Assembly: GCA_947303085.1 (NCBI GenBank)
Contig: CAMYXP010000002.1
Location: 241,719 to 305,718 of the forward strand
DNA length: 64,000 nt
Source of the DNA: an uncultured Bacteroidales bacterium
GTDB lineage: Bacteria > Bacteroidota > Bacteroidia > Bacteroidales > F082
Direction of reading: 5' to 3'
Every line of letters starts with the position of its first letter. Within the stretch, counting starts at the first letter, position 1. The notes below the pieces were generated by a model. It was not told the origin of the DNA, searched no databases, and saw only the letters and a list, made by a program, of their open reading frames with translations. This document shows positions 35,361 through 43,828 of this stretch, piece by piece. Both the position numbers and the translations under genes were made by a program.

Positions 35361-36368
35361 ATGGCAACAGAAAAAACTCAACGAATCAACACTTTCATCG
35401 CATTGGCGGTGTTGGGAATAGTAATAGCAACCGTATGTGTCATCGGCTCAATAACTTACGGTCGTACAAACGAAATCATGCAGGGTCAGATGGAGGTCAC
35501 GGAATACCGTGTCTCGAGCAAGGTTCCAGGCAGAATCCTTGAATTCAGAGTAAAAGAAGGTCAGCAGGTGAAAGCCGGCGATACTCTGGCAATCATCGAG
35601 GCACCTGAGGTCATGGCAAAGAAAGCCCAGGCCGAGGCTGTGAAGAGCGCGGCTCAGGCGTTGAACGACAAGGCTGAAGGCGGAGCACGCGAGGAGCAGA
35701 TTCAAGGAGCCTATGAGCTATGGCAGAAGTCAATCGTCAACCGCGACATCTGGGAGAAGTCGTTCAAACGCGTGTCGAACCTTTATAAAGAAGGCGTGGT
35801 GAGCGAGCAGAAATACGACGAGACGAAGGCGCAGTACGATGCCGCCGTCGCCACCGAGAAAGCCGCGAAATCGCAGTACGACATGGCTGTGAAGGGCGCG
35901 CAGAAAGAAGACAAGGAGATGGCAGCCGCCAAGGTCGCGCAGGCTAAAGGCGCCGTCGCCGAAGTCGACTCCTACATCCACGAGACCATACTCCTGGCCT
36001 ACGCCGACGGCGAGGTCACCGACATCTTCCCGCACATCGGCGAGCTGGTCGGCACCGGCGCCCCTATCATGAACATCGCCATGATGGACGACATGTGGGC
36101 CACCTTCAACGTGCGTGAGGACCACCTCAGCAAACTGCCTATCGGAAGCCGTTTCACCGCAGAGTTTCCTGCACTGCACGGCGCTTCGGTCGTCATGGAA
36201 GTCAACTATATGAAAGACAGAGGCGACTACGCCGCATGGAAAGCCACCAAGCAGACTGGTCAATACGACCTCAAGACCTTCGAGGTGCGCGCCGTGCCGG
36301 TAGCTAAGGTCGAAGGCTTAAGACCAGGTATGACTGTCATTTACAGAGTCGGTGAGGATAAAAAATGA
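35361..36368 (+). CDS. HlyD/EmrA-type membrane fusion protein
   Basis: 335 aa. One N-terminal membrane helix (~12-32), a split biotinyl-lipoyl domain (EGQQVKAGDTLAIIEAPEV near 67-85; ILLAYADGEVTDIFP near 210), a coiled-coil hairpin (~90-195) and a C-terminal beta-barrel. Bridges the inner-membrane permeases to the TolC-like channel in the periplasm. Two bases after the TolC-like gene and overlapping the first permease by 4 bases (ATGA), so one operon. Substrate unknown. Confidence 0.92.
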   Translation: MATEKTQRINTFIALAVLGIVIATVCVIGSITYGRTNEIMQGQMEVTEYRVSSKVPGRILEFRVKEGQQVKAGDTLAIIEAPEVMAKKAQAEAVKSAAQALNDKAEGGAREEQIQGAYELWQKSIVNRDIWEKSFKRVSNLYKEGVVSEQKYDETKAQYDAAVATEKAAKSQYDMAVKGAQKEDKEMAAAKVAQAKGAVAEVDSYIHETILLAYADGEVTDIFPHIGELVGTGAPIMNIAMMDDMWATFNVREDHLSKLPIGSRFTAEFPALHGASVVMEVNYMKDRGDYAAWKATKQTGQYDLKTFEVRAVPVAKVEGLRPGMTVIYRVGEDKK

Positions 36369-37534
36369 AAGGACTGAATCAAATATGGGCTATCGCGATG
36401 CGTGAGCAGAAAAGGATGCTGGCGCGGGGAATCTATACGTTCTGTATGGTCATCGCCCCCGTCATGGCTTTCCTCTTCTTCACCACGCTTATGGGCGAGG
36501 GACTGCCGTCGGAGCTGCCAGCGGGCGTCGTCGACGAAGACAACACCGCCACTACCCGTGAGGTGATACGCAACCTCGACTCGTTCCAGCAGACCAACAT
36601 CATCGAGCATTATCCCGATGTCGCCACGGCACGCGAAGCCATGCAAAAAGGAAAGATTTATTCTTTCTATTACATCCCGAAAGGCACGACACAGCTAGCC
36701 ATTAGCGGCAAGCAGCCTACGGTGTCGTTCTACACCGCCGCGTCGTACCTCATCCCAGGCTCATTGGCATACCGCGACATGAAGATGATGTCGGAATACG
36801 CCTCCGGAGCCGTCGGACGGGCTACACTTTATGCCAAAGGTTACACCGAAGACCAGGCGATGGCGGTGCTTCAGCCAATCAAGATGGAGATGCACGCCGT
36901 CAACAACCCGAGTCTTAACTACTCGGTGTATCTGTGCAACACCATCCTCCCGGGTATCATCATGCTGCTCATCATGCAGGTGACGATTTACTCAATCTAC
37001 GTGGAGCTGAAGGAAGGAACCTCGAAGGAATGGCTCGCCATGGCCGACAACGACATCGTGAAGGCCTTGCTCGGCAAGCTTATTCCGCAGGTCTACACCT
37101 GGCTGCTGATGGGCATCTTCTGTCTGTTCCTGCTCTACGGAGTGTGGAAGTTCCCTCTCAACAGCGGCATCTGGCCAATGATCCTCAACATGCTGATGTT
37201 AATCAACGCCTCACTGGCGTTCGGCGTGTTCTTCTGCGGCGCGCTGCCGTCACTGCGCTGGGCATTGAGTCTCGCCACCCTCTGGGGTGTGCTCTCCTTC
37301 CCTATCTCGGGATTCTCGTTCCCGCAGATGGCCTTTCCTGCGACGCTGAGAGGCCTGTCGTGGCTCTTCCCGCTGCGTCATTACTTCCTCATATACGTCG
37401 ACCAGGCCCTCAACGGACTGCCAATCTACTATTCATGGCTCAACATAGCCATCCAGATAGCGTTTTTGGCACTCCCGATAATGGTGCTTGGCAGATTGAA
37501 GAAATTCTTACTCGAATACCATTATACGCATTAA
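36365..37534 (+). CDS. ABC-2 type permease, first of pair
   Basis: 389 aa. N-terminal helix (~16-38), a periplasmic domain to ~200, then about five helices (~205-380): the ABC-2/YhhJ-YbhR layout. IWAIAMREQKRMLARGIYTF begins the protein. It is the inner-membrane part of an exporter with the second permease. No ATP-binding gene is present in this operon; in many ABC-2 systems of this type the ATPase is encoded separately. Start ATG lies in the fusion-protein stop codon. Confidence 0.88.
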   Translation: MKGLNQIWAIAMREQKRMLARGIYTFCMVIAPVMAFLFFTTLMGEGLPSELPAGVVDEDNTATTREVIRNLDSFQQTNIIEHYPDVATAREAMQKGKIYSFYYIPKGTTQLAISGKQPTVSFYTAASYLIPGSLAYRDMKMMSEYASGAVGRATLYAKGYTEDQAMAVLQPIKMEMHAVNNPSLNYSVYLCNTILPGIIMLLIMQVTIYSIYVELKEGTSKEWLAMADNDIVKALLGKLIPQVYTWLLMGIFCLFLLYGVWKFPLNSGIWPMILNMLMLINASLAFGVFFCGALPSLRWALSLATLWGVLSFPISGFSFPQMAFPATLRGLSWLFPLRHYFLIYVDQALNGLPIYYSWLNIAIQIAFLALPIMVLGRLKKFLLEYHYTH

Positions 37535-37544
37535 ACTGTTGATT

Positions 37545-38711
37545 ATGAAATGGTTAAGAAATACGATAGAAGTCTGGGCATACGAGATGCGATGCGCGTT
37601 GCTCGATGAAGGCGTGATAGTCTTCTTCATCATCGTGCCGTTGTTATACCCGCTTCTTTACGCATATCTGTACAATCACGAAAGTGTCCGCGAGGTGCCT
37701 ACGGTGGTCGTCGACAACAGCCACTCGCTTCTAAGCCGTGAGTTCATGCGTCGTGTGGATGCCTCCGCCGACGTGCAGATTATCTCGCATTGCCAGGATC
37801 TCGAAGAGGCCAAGGATATGATTCATCATCGCGACGCCTACTGCCTGATTTACATCCCGAAGGAATTTGAAAAAGACATCGCCGAGATGCGTCAGACCAC
37901 TGTTCAGCTCTACTCCGACATGAGCGGACTGCTTTACTACAAAGCCGTTTTGAGCAGTTGCACCGAGGTATCGCTCGACATGAACAAAGAGATAAAAGCG
38001 CAGCTGATACCAGGCGCCACCGAGGAGCAAATCTCAGTGTTTCAGTATCCTATCGAGTACAAGTACGTCCCGATGTTCAACACCCAGAGCGGCTTCGCCA
38101 CATTCCTCATCCCTGCCGTCCTGATGATGATCATCCAGCAGACGATGGTTCTCGGCGTCGGCATGATGGCTGGCGAGGAACGCGAGAAGGTGCGCAAGAA
38201 AATAGCCGAGCCGCACATCATCGGAAAGAACCCTATCGAGGTGCTTTTAGGCAAATCGTCGGTCATTTTCACCATCTACATTCTGGTAGCGTTGTATCTC
38301 GTGTGCATTGTGCCGCCTTTGTTCAACCTAGTGCATATCTGGCGATGGCAGACATTGCTGGCATTCATGGTGCCTTACATAGCGGCCTGCGTGTTCTTCA
38401 GCATCTCGCTGTCGTCGATAGCTCACGACAGGGAATCGTTCATCATCATGTTCGTGTTCATCTCTATTCCGCTGCTGTTTGCCAGCGGAATCTCGTGGCC
38501 AGCGAGCAACATCCCGATCTTCTGGAAAGGATTCTCATGGCTGTTCCCATCAACCTTCGGCGTGAACGGCTACGTGCGAATCACCGAGATGGGCGCCAAC
38601 CTCCTCGACGTGCAACACGAAATCAACATGCTGTGGATCCAGACGATAGTCTACGGCGGCATCTCTTATCTTGTCTATAAGAGAACCTACGGAAAACAAC
38701 TCTGGGCGTAA
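37545..38711 (+). CDS. ABC-2 type permease, second of pair
   Basis: 388 aa from the ATG at 37545 (MKWLRNTIEVWAYEMRC); a TTG two codons upstream is less likely. Same architecture as the first permease: helix ~20-42, periplasmic domain ~45-195, helices ~200-385 with ASGISWPASNIPIFWKGFSW near 318. Ten bases after the first permease. The two are paralogs that should form a heterodimer. The last gene of the operon; an AT-rich gap of 80 bp with poly-T/poly-A runs follows. Confidence 0.88.
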   Translation: MKWLRNTIEVWAYEMRCALLDEGVIVFFIIVPLLYPLLYAYLYNHESVREVPTVVVDNSHSLLSREFMRRVDASADVQIISHCQDLEEAKDMIHHRDAYCLIYIPKEFEKDIAEMRQTTVQLYSDMSGLLYYKAVLSSCTEVSLDMNKEIKAQLIPGATEEQISVFQYPIEYKYVPMFNTQSGFATFLIPAVLMMIIQQTMVLGVGMMAGEEREKVRKKIAEPHIIGKNPIEVLLGKSSVIFTIYILVALYLVCIVPPLFNLVHIWRWQTLLAFMVPYIAACVFFSISLSSIAHDRESFIIMFVFISIPLLFASGISWPASNIPIFWKGFSWLFPSTFGVNGYVRITEMGANLLDVQHEINMLWIQTIVYGGISYLVYKRTYGKQLWA

Positions 38712-38750
38712 TTTTTTTGAAAAAAAACATATTTCAATAAAAAAAACGTT

Positions 38751-38758
38751 TATCTTTG
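38751..38758 (+). promoter_or_regulatory. -7 element for the DUF3276 gene
   Basis: TATCTTTG followed by GCA, exact consensus. Predicted start near 38763, leader about 29 nt. Confidence 0.6.
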
Positions 38759-38791
38759 CATCGAATTCTTTAACATCAAAATAGGAATAGT

Positions 38792-39154
38792 ATGGAAGAA
38801 AATGAAAAGATGAACAATCGTGAGGAATTGTTTTCGAGACCGGTACGTGCAGGAAAACGCACCTACTTTTTCGATGTGAAAGCAACAAGAGGCGATGAAA
38901 AATACATCACCATCACCGAGAGCAAGCGCCGCTTCAGCAATGAGCAAAACCGCTTCTTCTATGAGAAACACAAGATTTTCCTTTACAAGGAAGATTTTGA
39001 GAAATTCGCCAACGCACTGAAGGAAACCCTGAATTTCATCGAGACAGGCGAATATCCTGAAGGCTATTTCGACGAGCCTAAGACCTACGATGAACCAATA
39101 GATGCCGATAAAGACGACGTCGAGGATTGGTTCAACGACATGGAGAAGAAATAA
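38792..39154 (+). CDS. DUF3276 (PUR-alpha-like) single-stranded nucleic-acid-binding protein
   Basis: 120 aa. Matches the Bacteroidota DUF3276 family: a PUR repeat with LFSRPVRAGKRTYFFDVKATRGD near residues 10-35 (in outline) and YITITESKRRF near 38-49, then FLYKEDFEKFANAL and an acidic tail. PUR domains bind purine-rich single-stranded DNA or RNA; the physiological target in bacteria is unknown. It has its own promoter and is followed by a long purine-rich inverted repeat, which is curious for a PUR-type protein. Confidence 0.9.
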   Translation: MEENEKMNNREELFSRPVRAGKRTYFFDVKATRGDEKYITITESKRRFSNEQNRFFYEKHKIFLYKEDFEKFANALKETLNFIETGEYPEGYFDEPKTYDEPIDADKDDVEDWFNDMEKK

Positions 39155-39156
39155 AC

Positions 39157-39260
39157 AGGATAAGAAGGATAATTAAGGATAAAAAGGATAAGAAGGATAA
39201 GGGGGAGAGATTCCTTTTATCCTTCTTATCTTTCTTATCATGCCGAAGGCATCTTATCCT
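39157..39260. repeat. GGATAAGAAGGATAA long inverted repeat, probable terminator
   Basis: Left arm: repeated GGATAAGAAGGATAA words (39157-39200); right arm: TTATCCTTCTTATC words (39217-39240), then ATGCCGAAGGCAT (39240-39252) and TTATCC. The two arms are complementary over long stretches and would fold into a large hairpin in RNA. Sits 3 bp after the DUF3276 stop and before the parA promoter, as a terminator would. Related words occur at 10002-10046 and, as coding sequence, at 24763-24839. Confidence 0.7.
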
Positions 39261-39302
39261 TTAAAAATTTATTTTTTATTTAGATAATTCAAAATTTTTC
39301 CG

Positions 39303-39310
39303 TATCTTTG
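39303..39310 (+). promoter_or_regulatory. -7 element for the parA operon
   Basis: TATCTTTG, exact consensus, followed by TACG. Predicted start near 39315, leader about 26 nt. Confidence 0.6.
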
Positions 39311-39340
39311 TACGTTTGAATTAATACATAATTTTTAGCA

Positions 39341-40126
39341 ATGGGAAAGATTATCGCGATAGCAAATCAGAAGGGCGGTGTAGGCAAAACTACCACCGCG
39401 ATAAACCTGGCGGCGAGTCTGGCGGTGTTGGAACACAAGACGTTACTCATCGACGCTGACCCACAAGCCAACTCCACCTCGGGCGTGGGCTTCGACCCGA
39501 AAACCATCGACGCAAGCATCTACGAATGCATCATCGACAAACTCGACCCGCGCACTATCATCAAGGAGACGGAGACACCTAACCTCTACCTTCTGCCGGC
39601 ACACATCGACCTCGTGGGAGCGGAAATAGAAATCATCAACATACCGCAACGCGAACAAATGATGCGCAACTGCCTCGCGCCTATCAGAGATGAATACGAC
39701 TTCATCATCATCGACTGCTCGCCGTCGCTGGGTCTCATCACCGTGAACTCACTGACAGCCGCCGACTCGGTCATCATCCCGGTGCAATGCCAGTATTTCG
39801 CCCTCGAAGGTCTCGGCAAACTGCTCAACACCATCAAGATAGTGCAGTCGCGCTTCAATCCCGACCTCGACATCGAAGGCATACTGCTCACCATGTTCGA
39901 CAGCCGCACCCGTATCTCGAAACAGGTCGTCGACGAGGTTAAGACTCATTTCCAGTCGATGGTGTTCGACACTATCATCAACGTCAACACACGTCTCAGC
40001 GAGGCGCCGAGCTACGGCCAAACCATCATCATGCACGACGCGGCAAGCAGCGGTGCCATCAACTATCTCAACCTCGCCAGAGAACTTTTAGAACGCAACA
40101 ACATTGAAAATGACAACACAAAATAA
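39341..40126 (+). CDS. parA: ParA/Soj chromosome-partitioning ATPase
   Basis: 261 aa. Deviant Walker A KGGVGKTT at residues 11-18 within IAIANQKGGVGKTTTAINL, Walker B region DFIIIDCSPSLGLIT near 125, and GEAPSYGQ-type segment LSEAPSYGQTI near 233. ATP-dependent DNA-binding protein that with ParB moves origin regions apart. Chromosomal length (~255-260 aa) without the N-terminal HTH of plasmid ParA. First gene of a run of cell-cycle and envelope genes; its last 17 bases overlap parB in another frame. No parS-like palindrome (TGTTTCACGTGAAACA type) was seen in the window. Confidence 0.97.
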   Translation: MGKIIAIANQKGGVGKTTTAINLAASLAVLEHKTLLIDADPQANSTSGVGFDPKTIDASIYECIIDKLDPRTIIKETETPNLYLLPAHIDLVGAEIEIINIPQREQMMRNCLAPIRDEYDFIIIDCSPSLGLITVNSLTAADSVIIPVQCQYFALEGLGKLLNTIKIVQSRFNPDLDIEGILLTMFDSRTRISKQVVDEVKTHFQSMVFDTIINVNTRLSEAPSYGQTIIMHDAASSGAINYLNLARELLERNNIENDNTK

Positions 40127-40994
40127 AAACAGAGGACTCGGCCGCGGACTCGACGCCATACTGCAAAGCCCCGAAACGGACATCACTTCTGCCGACATCT
40201 CTGGAAACTACGTGGCAGGTGCCATAGCGCAAATCGAGATCGACAAAATCGAGACGAACCCGTTCCAGCCGAGAACCGATTTCGACGAGACAGCACTCAA
40301 CGAGTTGTCTGAATCGATTAAAAACCAAGGAGTTATACAGCCGGTAACGGTGCGCAAGATGGGCTACGACAAATATCAGCTCATCTCAGGTGAACGCCGT
40401 CTGCGCGCATCGAAAATGGCCGGACTGAAGAAGATCCCGGTGTTCATCCGCGTGGCAAACGACGAGCAAATGCTGGAGATGGCGCTCATAGAGAACATCC
40501 ACCGCGAGAACCTCAACGCTATCGAAGTGGCAATATCTTATCAACGCCTCATCGAAGAATGTCAGCTCACACAAGACAAACTCAGCGAGAAAGTGGGCAA
40601 AGACCGCTCAACAGTATCTAACTTCTTGAGACTCTTAAAGTTGCCAGCCGAAATCCAAATCGCCATCCGCGACGGATTCATCACCATGGGTCACGCCAAA
40701 GCCTTGGTCAACATCAACGACAAGACAAAACAGCTCATCCTTCTGAAGCGCATAATCGACGAAGACCTGAGCGTGCGCCAGGTGGAGACGCTGGCACGTG
40801 AGAAGACTCCGGTCAAGAAACAGAAAAACATTCTGCCCGAAAGCTTTAAGACTCAAGCTGACACCTTGTCGAAAGCCTTGAAGATGAACGTGAAAGTGAA
40901 CCGCGACAGCAAAGGCAAAGGCTCGCTCACCATCAGCTTTAAAAACGACGAGGAATTTGAAAAACTGATTGGTTTTATCAACAAAGGCAATTGA
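40110..40994 (+). CDS. parB: ParB/Spo0J chromosome-partitioning CTPase
   Basis: 294 aa from the ATG at 40110 (MTTQNKNRGLGRGLDAIL); the TTG two codons earlier is not needed. N-terminal RGLGRGLDAIL is the ParA-activating peptide. CTP-binding boxes: NPFQPR near 49, GERRLRAS near 97, ENIHRENLNAIE near 134. A helix-turn-helix for parS binding is at about 155-185 (KLSEKVGKDRSTVSNFL). The C-terminal part dimerises. It overlaps parA by 17 bases and the next gene begins as its stop ends, so tightly coupled. Confidence 0.97.
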   Translation: MTTQNKNRGLGRGLDAILQSPETDITSADISGNYVAGAIAQIEIDKIETNPFQPRTDFDETALNELSESIKNQGVIQPVTVRKMGYDKYQLISGERRLRASKMAGLKKIPVFIRVANDEQMLEMALIENIHRENLNAIEVAISYQRLIEECQLTQDKLSEKVGKDRSTVSNFLRLLKLPAEIQIAIRDGFITMGHAKALVNINDKTKQLILLKRIIDEDLSVRQVETLAREKTPVKKQKNILPESFKTQADTLSKALKMNVKVNRDSKGKGSLTISFKNDEEFEKLIGFINKGN

Positions 40995-40996
40995 AA

Positions 40997-41587
40997 ATGA
41001 AGAAATTGTGGCTTTTTATCCTGTTTTTGGCCCTTGCCTCGCCTATAGTGCGGGCGCAAGACACCCTCATTTTGAAACAGGACAAACCCGTCGAGACTGT
41101 CACGGTGAAAAACCGCAAACACAGTCCGAAAAAAGCCACTTGGCTCGCCTTGATACCAAGCGCCGGACAGGCCTACAACCACAAGTTCTGGAAGATGCCC
41201 ATAGTGTACGCTGGCTTCGGCGCCACAGGATTCTTCGCCATTAGAAACGCCAACGACTATCATCTCTACCGCGACGCCTTCGATTACAAAACAGGCGTTC
41301 ACACCGATGTGAGCGACGCGGCGAAAGAAGAAGCGGCAAAATACACCGAAGACAACCTCATCACCCTGCGCGACTACTACCGCAGCAACATGGAGCTGTG
41401 CTGGATACTCGCCGCCGCATGGTACATCATCCAGATTATCGACGCCAACGTCGACGCGCACTTCTTCTACTACGATGTTAGCGACGACCTGACGTTACAG
41501 ATTGAACCTCAATGGAATACAATAACATACGATAAGAATTTAGGTTACAGCAACAATATAGGATTAACGTTGAAATTGAATTTCTGA
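40997..41587 (+). CDS. DUF5683 membrane/periplasmic protein
   Basis: 196 aa from the ATG at 40997 (MKKLWLFILFLALASPIVRAQ, signal peptide). A DUF5683-type protein frequent in Bacteroidota: KKATWLALIPSAGQAYNHKFWKMPIVYAG, in outline, is its hallmark (a PGAGQ-like turn before a helix), followed by a membrane segment and AAAWYIIQIIDANVDAHFFYYDVSDDL. Function unknown. It lies 2 bp after parB and 1 bp before dapB in an operon, an arrangement seen in other Bacteroidales. Confidence 0.85.
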   Translation: MKKLWLFILFLALASPIVRAQDTLILKQDKPVETVTVKNRKHSPKKATWLALIPSAGQAYNHKFWKMPIVYAGFGATGFFAIRNANDYHLYRDAFDYKTGVHTDVSDAAKEEAAKYTEDNLITLRDYYRSNMELCWILAAAWYIIQIIDANVDAHFFYYDVSDDLTLQIEPQWNTITYDKNLGYSNNIGLTLKLNF

Positions 41588-41588
41588 C

Positions 41589-42311
41589 ATGAAAATAGTC
41601 ATACTCGGCTACGGCAAGATGGGACACGAAGTGGAGCAGATAGCTCTGCAACGTGGGCATGTAGTAACGTATCGCATTGATAGTGAAGAAGATTGGTATG
41701 CCAACATCGACGGCATAGCTGAATGTGACGTCGTCATTGAGTTCAGCACACCTGCCACCGCCATCACCAACATCGAGAAGTGCTTCGAGCAAAGAATACC
41801 TATCGTTGTAGGCACCACAGGCTGGTACAACCATCTCGACGACATCCGCAAACGCTGCGAAGACGAGTGTCAGACGCTTTTCTATGCACCTAACTTCAGC
41901 ATCGGCATGAATTTTGTCTTCAAACTCAACAAAGAGATGGCAAAATTCGCTCAACAATATGATTATCAATTAGATATAACCGAAACACATCACATTCACA
42001 AACTCGACAAGCCAAGTGGAACGGCCGTAAAACTTGCCGAAGACATCATACAAAACAACGAAAACTACGATTATTGGATGCTCGAAGACAACATCGACTG
42101 CCCGAGTTGCAACGATAATATGTTGAGAATCAACTCGATAAGAGAAGGCGAAGTGTTCGGCATACACGAAATCAAAGCGTTGTCGGATTGCGACGAGATA
42201 ACACTGCGTCATGAGGCGTTCAGCCGCAAAGGCTTCGCCACCGGCGCCGTCATCGCCGCAGAATTCATACAAAACAAAAAAGGAATTTATTCAATGAAAG
42301 ATTTGCTATGA
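41589..42311 (+). CDS. dapB: 4-hydroxy-tetrahydrodipicolinate reductase
   Basis: 240 aa. Reduces hydroxy-tetrahydrodipicolinate with NAD(P)H on the way to diaminopimelate and lysine, so it feeds peptidoglycan. Nucleotide-binding GYGKMG at residues 7-12, VGTTGW near 74-79, and the active-site ETHHIHKLDKPSGTA with His134/His135, Lys138 and Lys141. Shorter than E. coli DapB (273 aa), as usual in Bacteroidota. Start is 1 bp after the DUF5683 stop; its own stop overlaps lepB as ATGA. Confidence 0.97.
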   Translation: MKIVILGYGKMGHEVEQIALQRGHVVTYRIDSEEDWYANIDGIAECDVVIEFSTPATAITNIEKCFEQRIPIVVGTTGWYNHLDDIRKRCEDECQTLFYAPNFSIGMNFVFKLNKEMAKFAQQYDYQLDITETHHIHKLDKPSGTAVKLAEDIIQNNENYDYWMLEDNIDCPSCNDNMLRINSIREGEVFGIHEIKALSDCDEITLRHEAFSRKGFATGAVIAAEFIQNKKGIYSMKDLL

Positions 42312-43822
42312 ACATGCTAATAACAATATTCCTTCTGCCGCTAATCTTCTCATTCTGTGCGGCATTTTGCTACAAATTCTATGTTGGCGCGGGCTACAAC
42401 AAAACCGACGCCTTCATCCCATATTACAACCTCTACATCCTGGCTAAGATCATCGGCTGGAACAAATGGTGGATCTATTTCTTCCTGATATTCCCATACA
42501 TCAACACCTTCACAGCGTTTCTGATGTTCATCGAGCTGGCGAAGTGCTACAACCGTTTCAGCTTCGGCGAGATCGTGGCGGCCGGTTTCTTCCCTTACAT
42601 CTACTTTCCTGTCATGAACGGCAGAAATCTCGAATACCACGACCCTAAAACCACCGTCCGTCCACCAAAAGGCTGGGTGCGTGATTGGCTCGACGCCATC
42701 CTCTGGGCTGTGTTCGCCGCCCTGATTATCAGGACGTTCCTGTTCGAGATGTACACCATCCCGTCGTCAAGTATGGAGAGTACCCTCATGACCGGCGATT
42801 ACCTCCTTGTGAGCAAAATCGGCTACGGACCGCGTTTCCCCAACACGCCTCTCTCCTTCCCTTTCGTGCATCACACCCTGCCGTGGTCAAAAACAGCCAA
42901 GTCGTACATCGAGTGGCCACAGGTCGGCTACTGGCGTCTGCCCGGCTTCACAAGCATCAAACGCAACGACCCGATAGTGTTCAACTTCCCGGCTGGCGAC
43001 ACCGTGAGCGAAGTATTCCAAAGCAATATCACTTATTATCAATTAGTTAGAAAATACGGCAAAGAACGCGTCAACAACGACAAGCTAAACTTTGGCAACA
43101 TCATAACCCGTCCTGTCGACAAACGCGAAAACTACGTGAAACGCCTCATCGCAATGCCTGGCGACACCCTGCAAATAATCGACGGCATAGTCTACATCAA
43201 CGGCGAGATGGGATTCCAACCACCTCAGATGCAACATAATTATCTTGTCAAAATAAATGGTAACAACCTGAATACCAAGATGTTAGAGAAATTTAACATC
43301 TACGAGGGATACCGCACGCCAATATCCAACGAGTTCATACTCAACATGAGTGCCACAACAGCCGAAGAGTTCGGCAAGCAGCAGTTCGTTCAGGAGGTAA
43401 CAAGAGTCATAACACCTGCAGGCGCTGAGGTTTCGCAAGAGATTTTCCCTAACGACACCCTGCATTTCAAATGGAATGTCGACAACTTCGGTCCTATCGT
43501 CATACCACAGCAAGGCGTGACTGTGAAAATCACCTCGGAGAACATCGCCCTCTACCAGCGCTGCATCACCGCTTACGAGCATAACGACCTGAAAATCAAG
43601 GATAACAAGATATTTATAAATGGAAAAGAAACCGACGAATATACTTTCGCGATGGATTATTATTGGATGATGGGCGACAACCGTCACAACTCCCAAGACT
43701 CGCGTTTCTGGGGCTATGTACCTGTCGACCATATCGTCGGAAAACCGCTATTTGTTTGGTTCTCAAAGGACAAGACCTACGGAAAGATTCGTTGGAACAG
43801 ATTTTTCAAATTTCCAAAATAA
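42308..43822 (+). CDS. lepB: Signal peptidase I with extra N-terminal membrane region
   Basis: 504 aa, longer than E. coli LepB (324). Cleaves signal peptides on the periplasmic side. Residues 1-105 carry three or four membrane segments found in Bacteroidota homologs. The catalytic dyad is Ser155 (PSSSMESTL) and Lys278 (ENYVKRLIAMPGD); the conserved box MMGDNRHNSQDSRFWGYVP is near 455. A large insertion (~305-430) lies between these boxes. Coupled to dapB (ATGA) and 6 bp before ftsK. Confidence 0.96.
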   Translation: MNMLITIFLLPLIFSFCAAFCYKFYVGAGYNKTDAFIPYYNLYILAKIIGWNKWWIYFFLIFPYINTFTAFLMFIELAKCYNRFSFGEIVAAGFFPYIYFPVMNGRNLEYHDPKTTVRPPKGWVRDWLDAILWAVFAALIIRTFLFEMYTIPSSSMESTLMTGDYLLVSKIGYGPRFPNTPLSFPFVHHTLPWSKTAKSYIEWPQVGYWRLPGFTSIKRNDPIVFNFPAGDTVSEVFQSNITYYQLVRKYGKERVNNDKLNFGNIITRPVDKRENYVKRLIAMPGDTLQIIDGIVYINGEMGFQPPQMQHNYLVKINGNNLNTKMLEKFNIYEGYRTPISNEFILNMSATTAEEFGKQQFVQEVTRVITPAGAEVSQEIFPNDTLHFKWNVDNFGPIVIPQQGVTVKITSENIALYQRCITAYEHNDLKIKDNKIFINGKETDEYTFAMDYYWMMGDNRHNSQDSRFWGYVPVDHIVGKPLFVWFSKDKTYGKIRWNRFFKFPK

Positions 43823-43828
43823 TTGAAA

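Noticed and set aside
39157..39260. CRISPR or VNTR from GGATAAG words
   Set aside because: Spacing is irregular and the two halves are inverted; a hairpin/terminator explains it better.
39300..41000. parS site next to parAB
   Set aside because: No TGTTTCACGTGAAACA-like palindrome was found near parAB or elsewhere in the window by eye.
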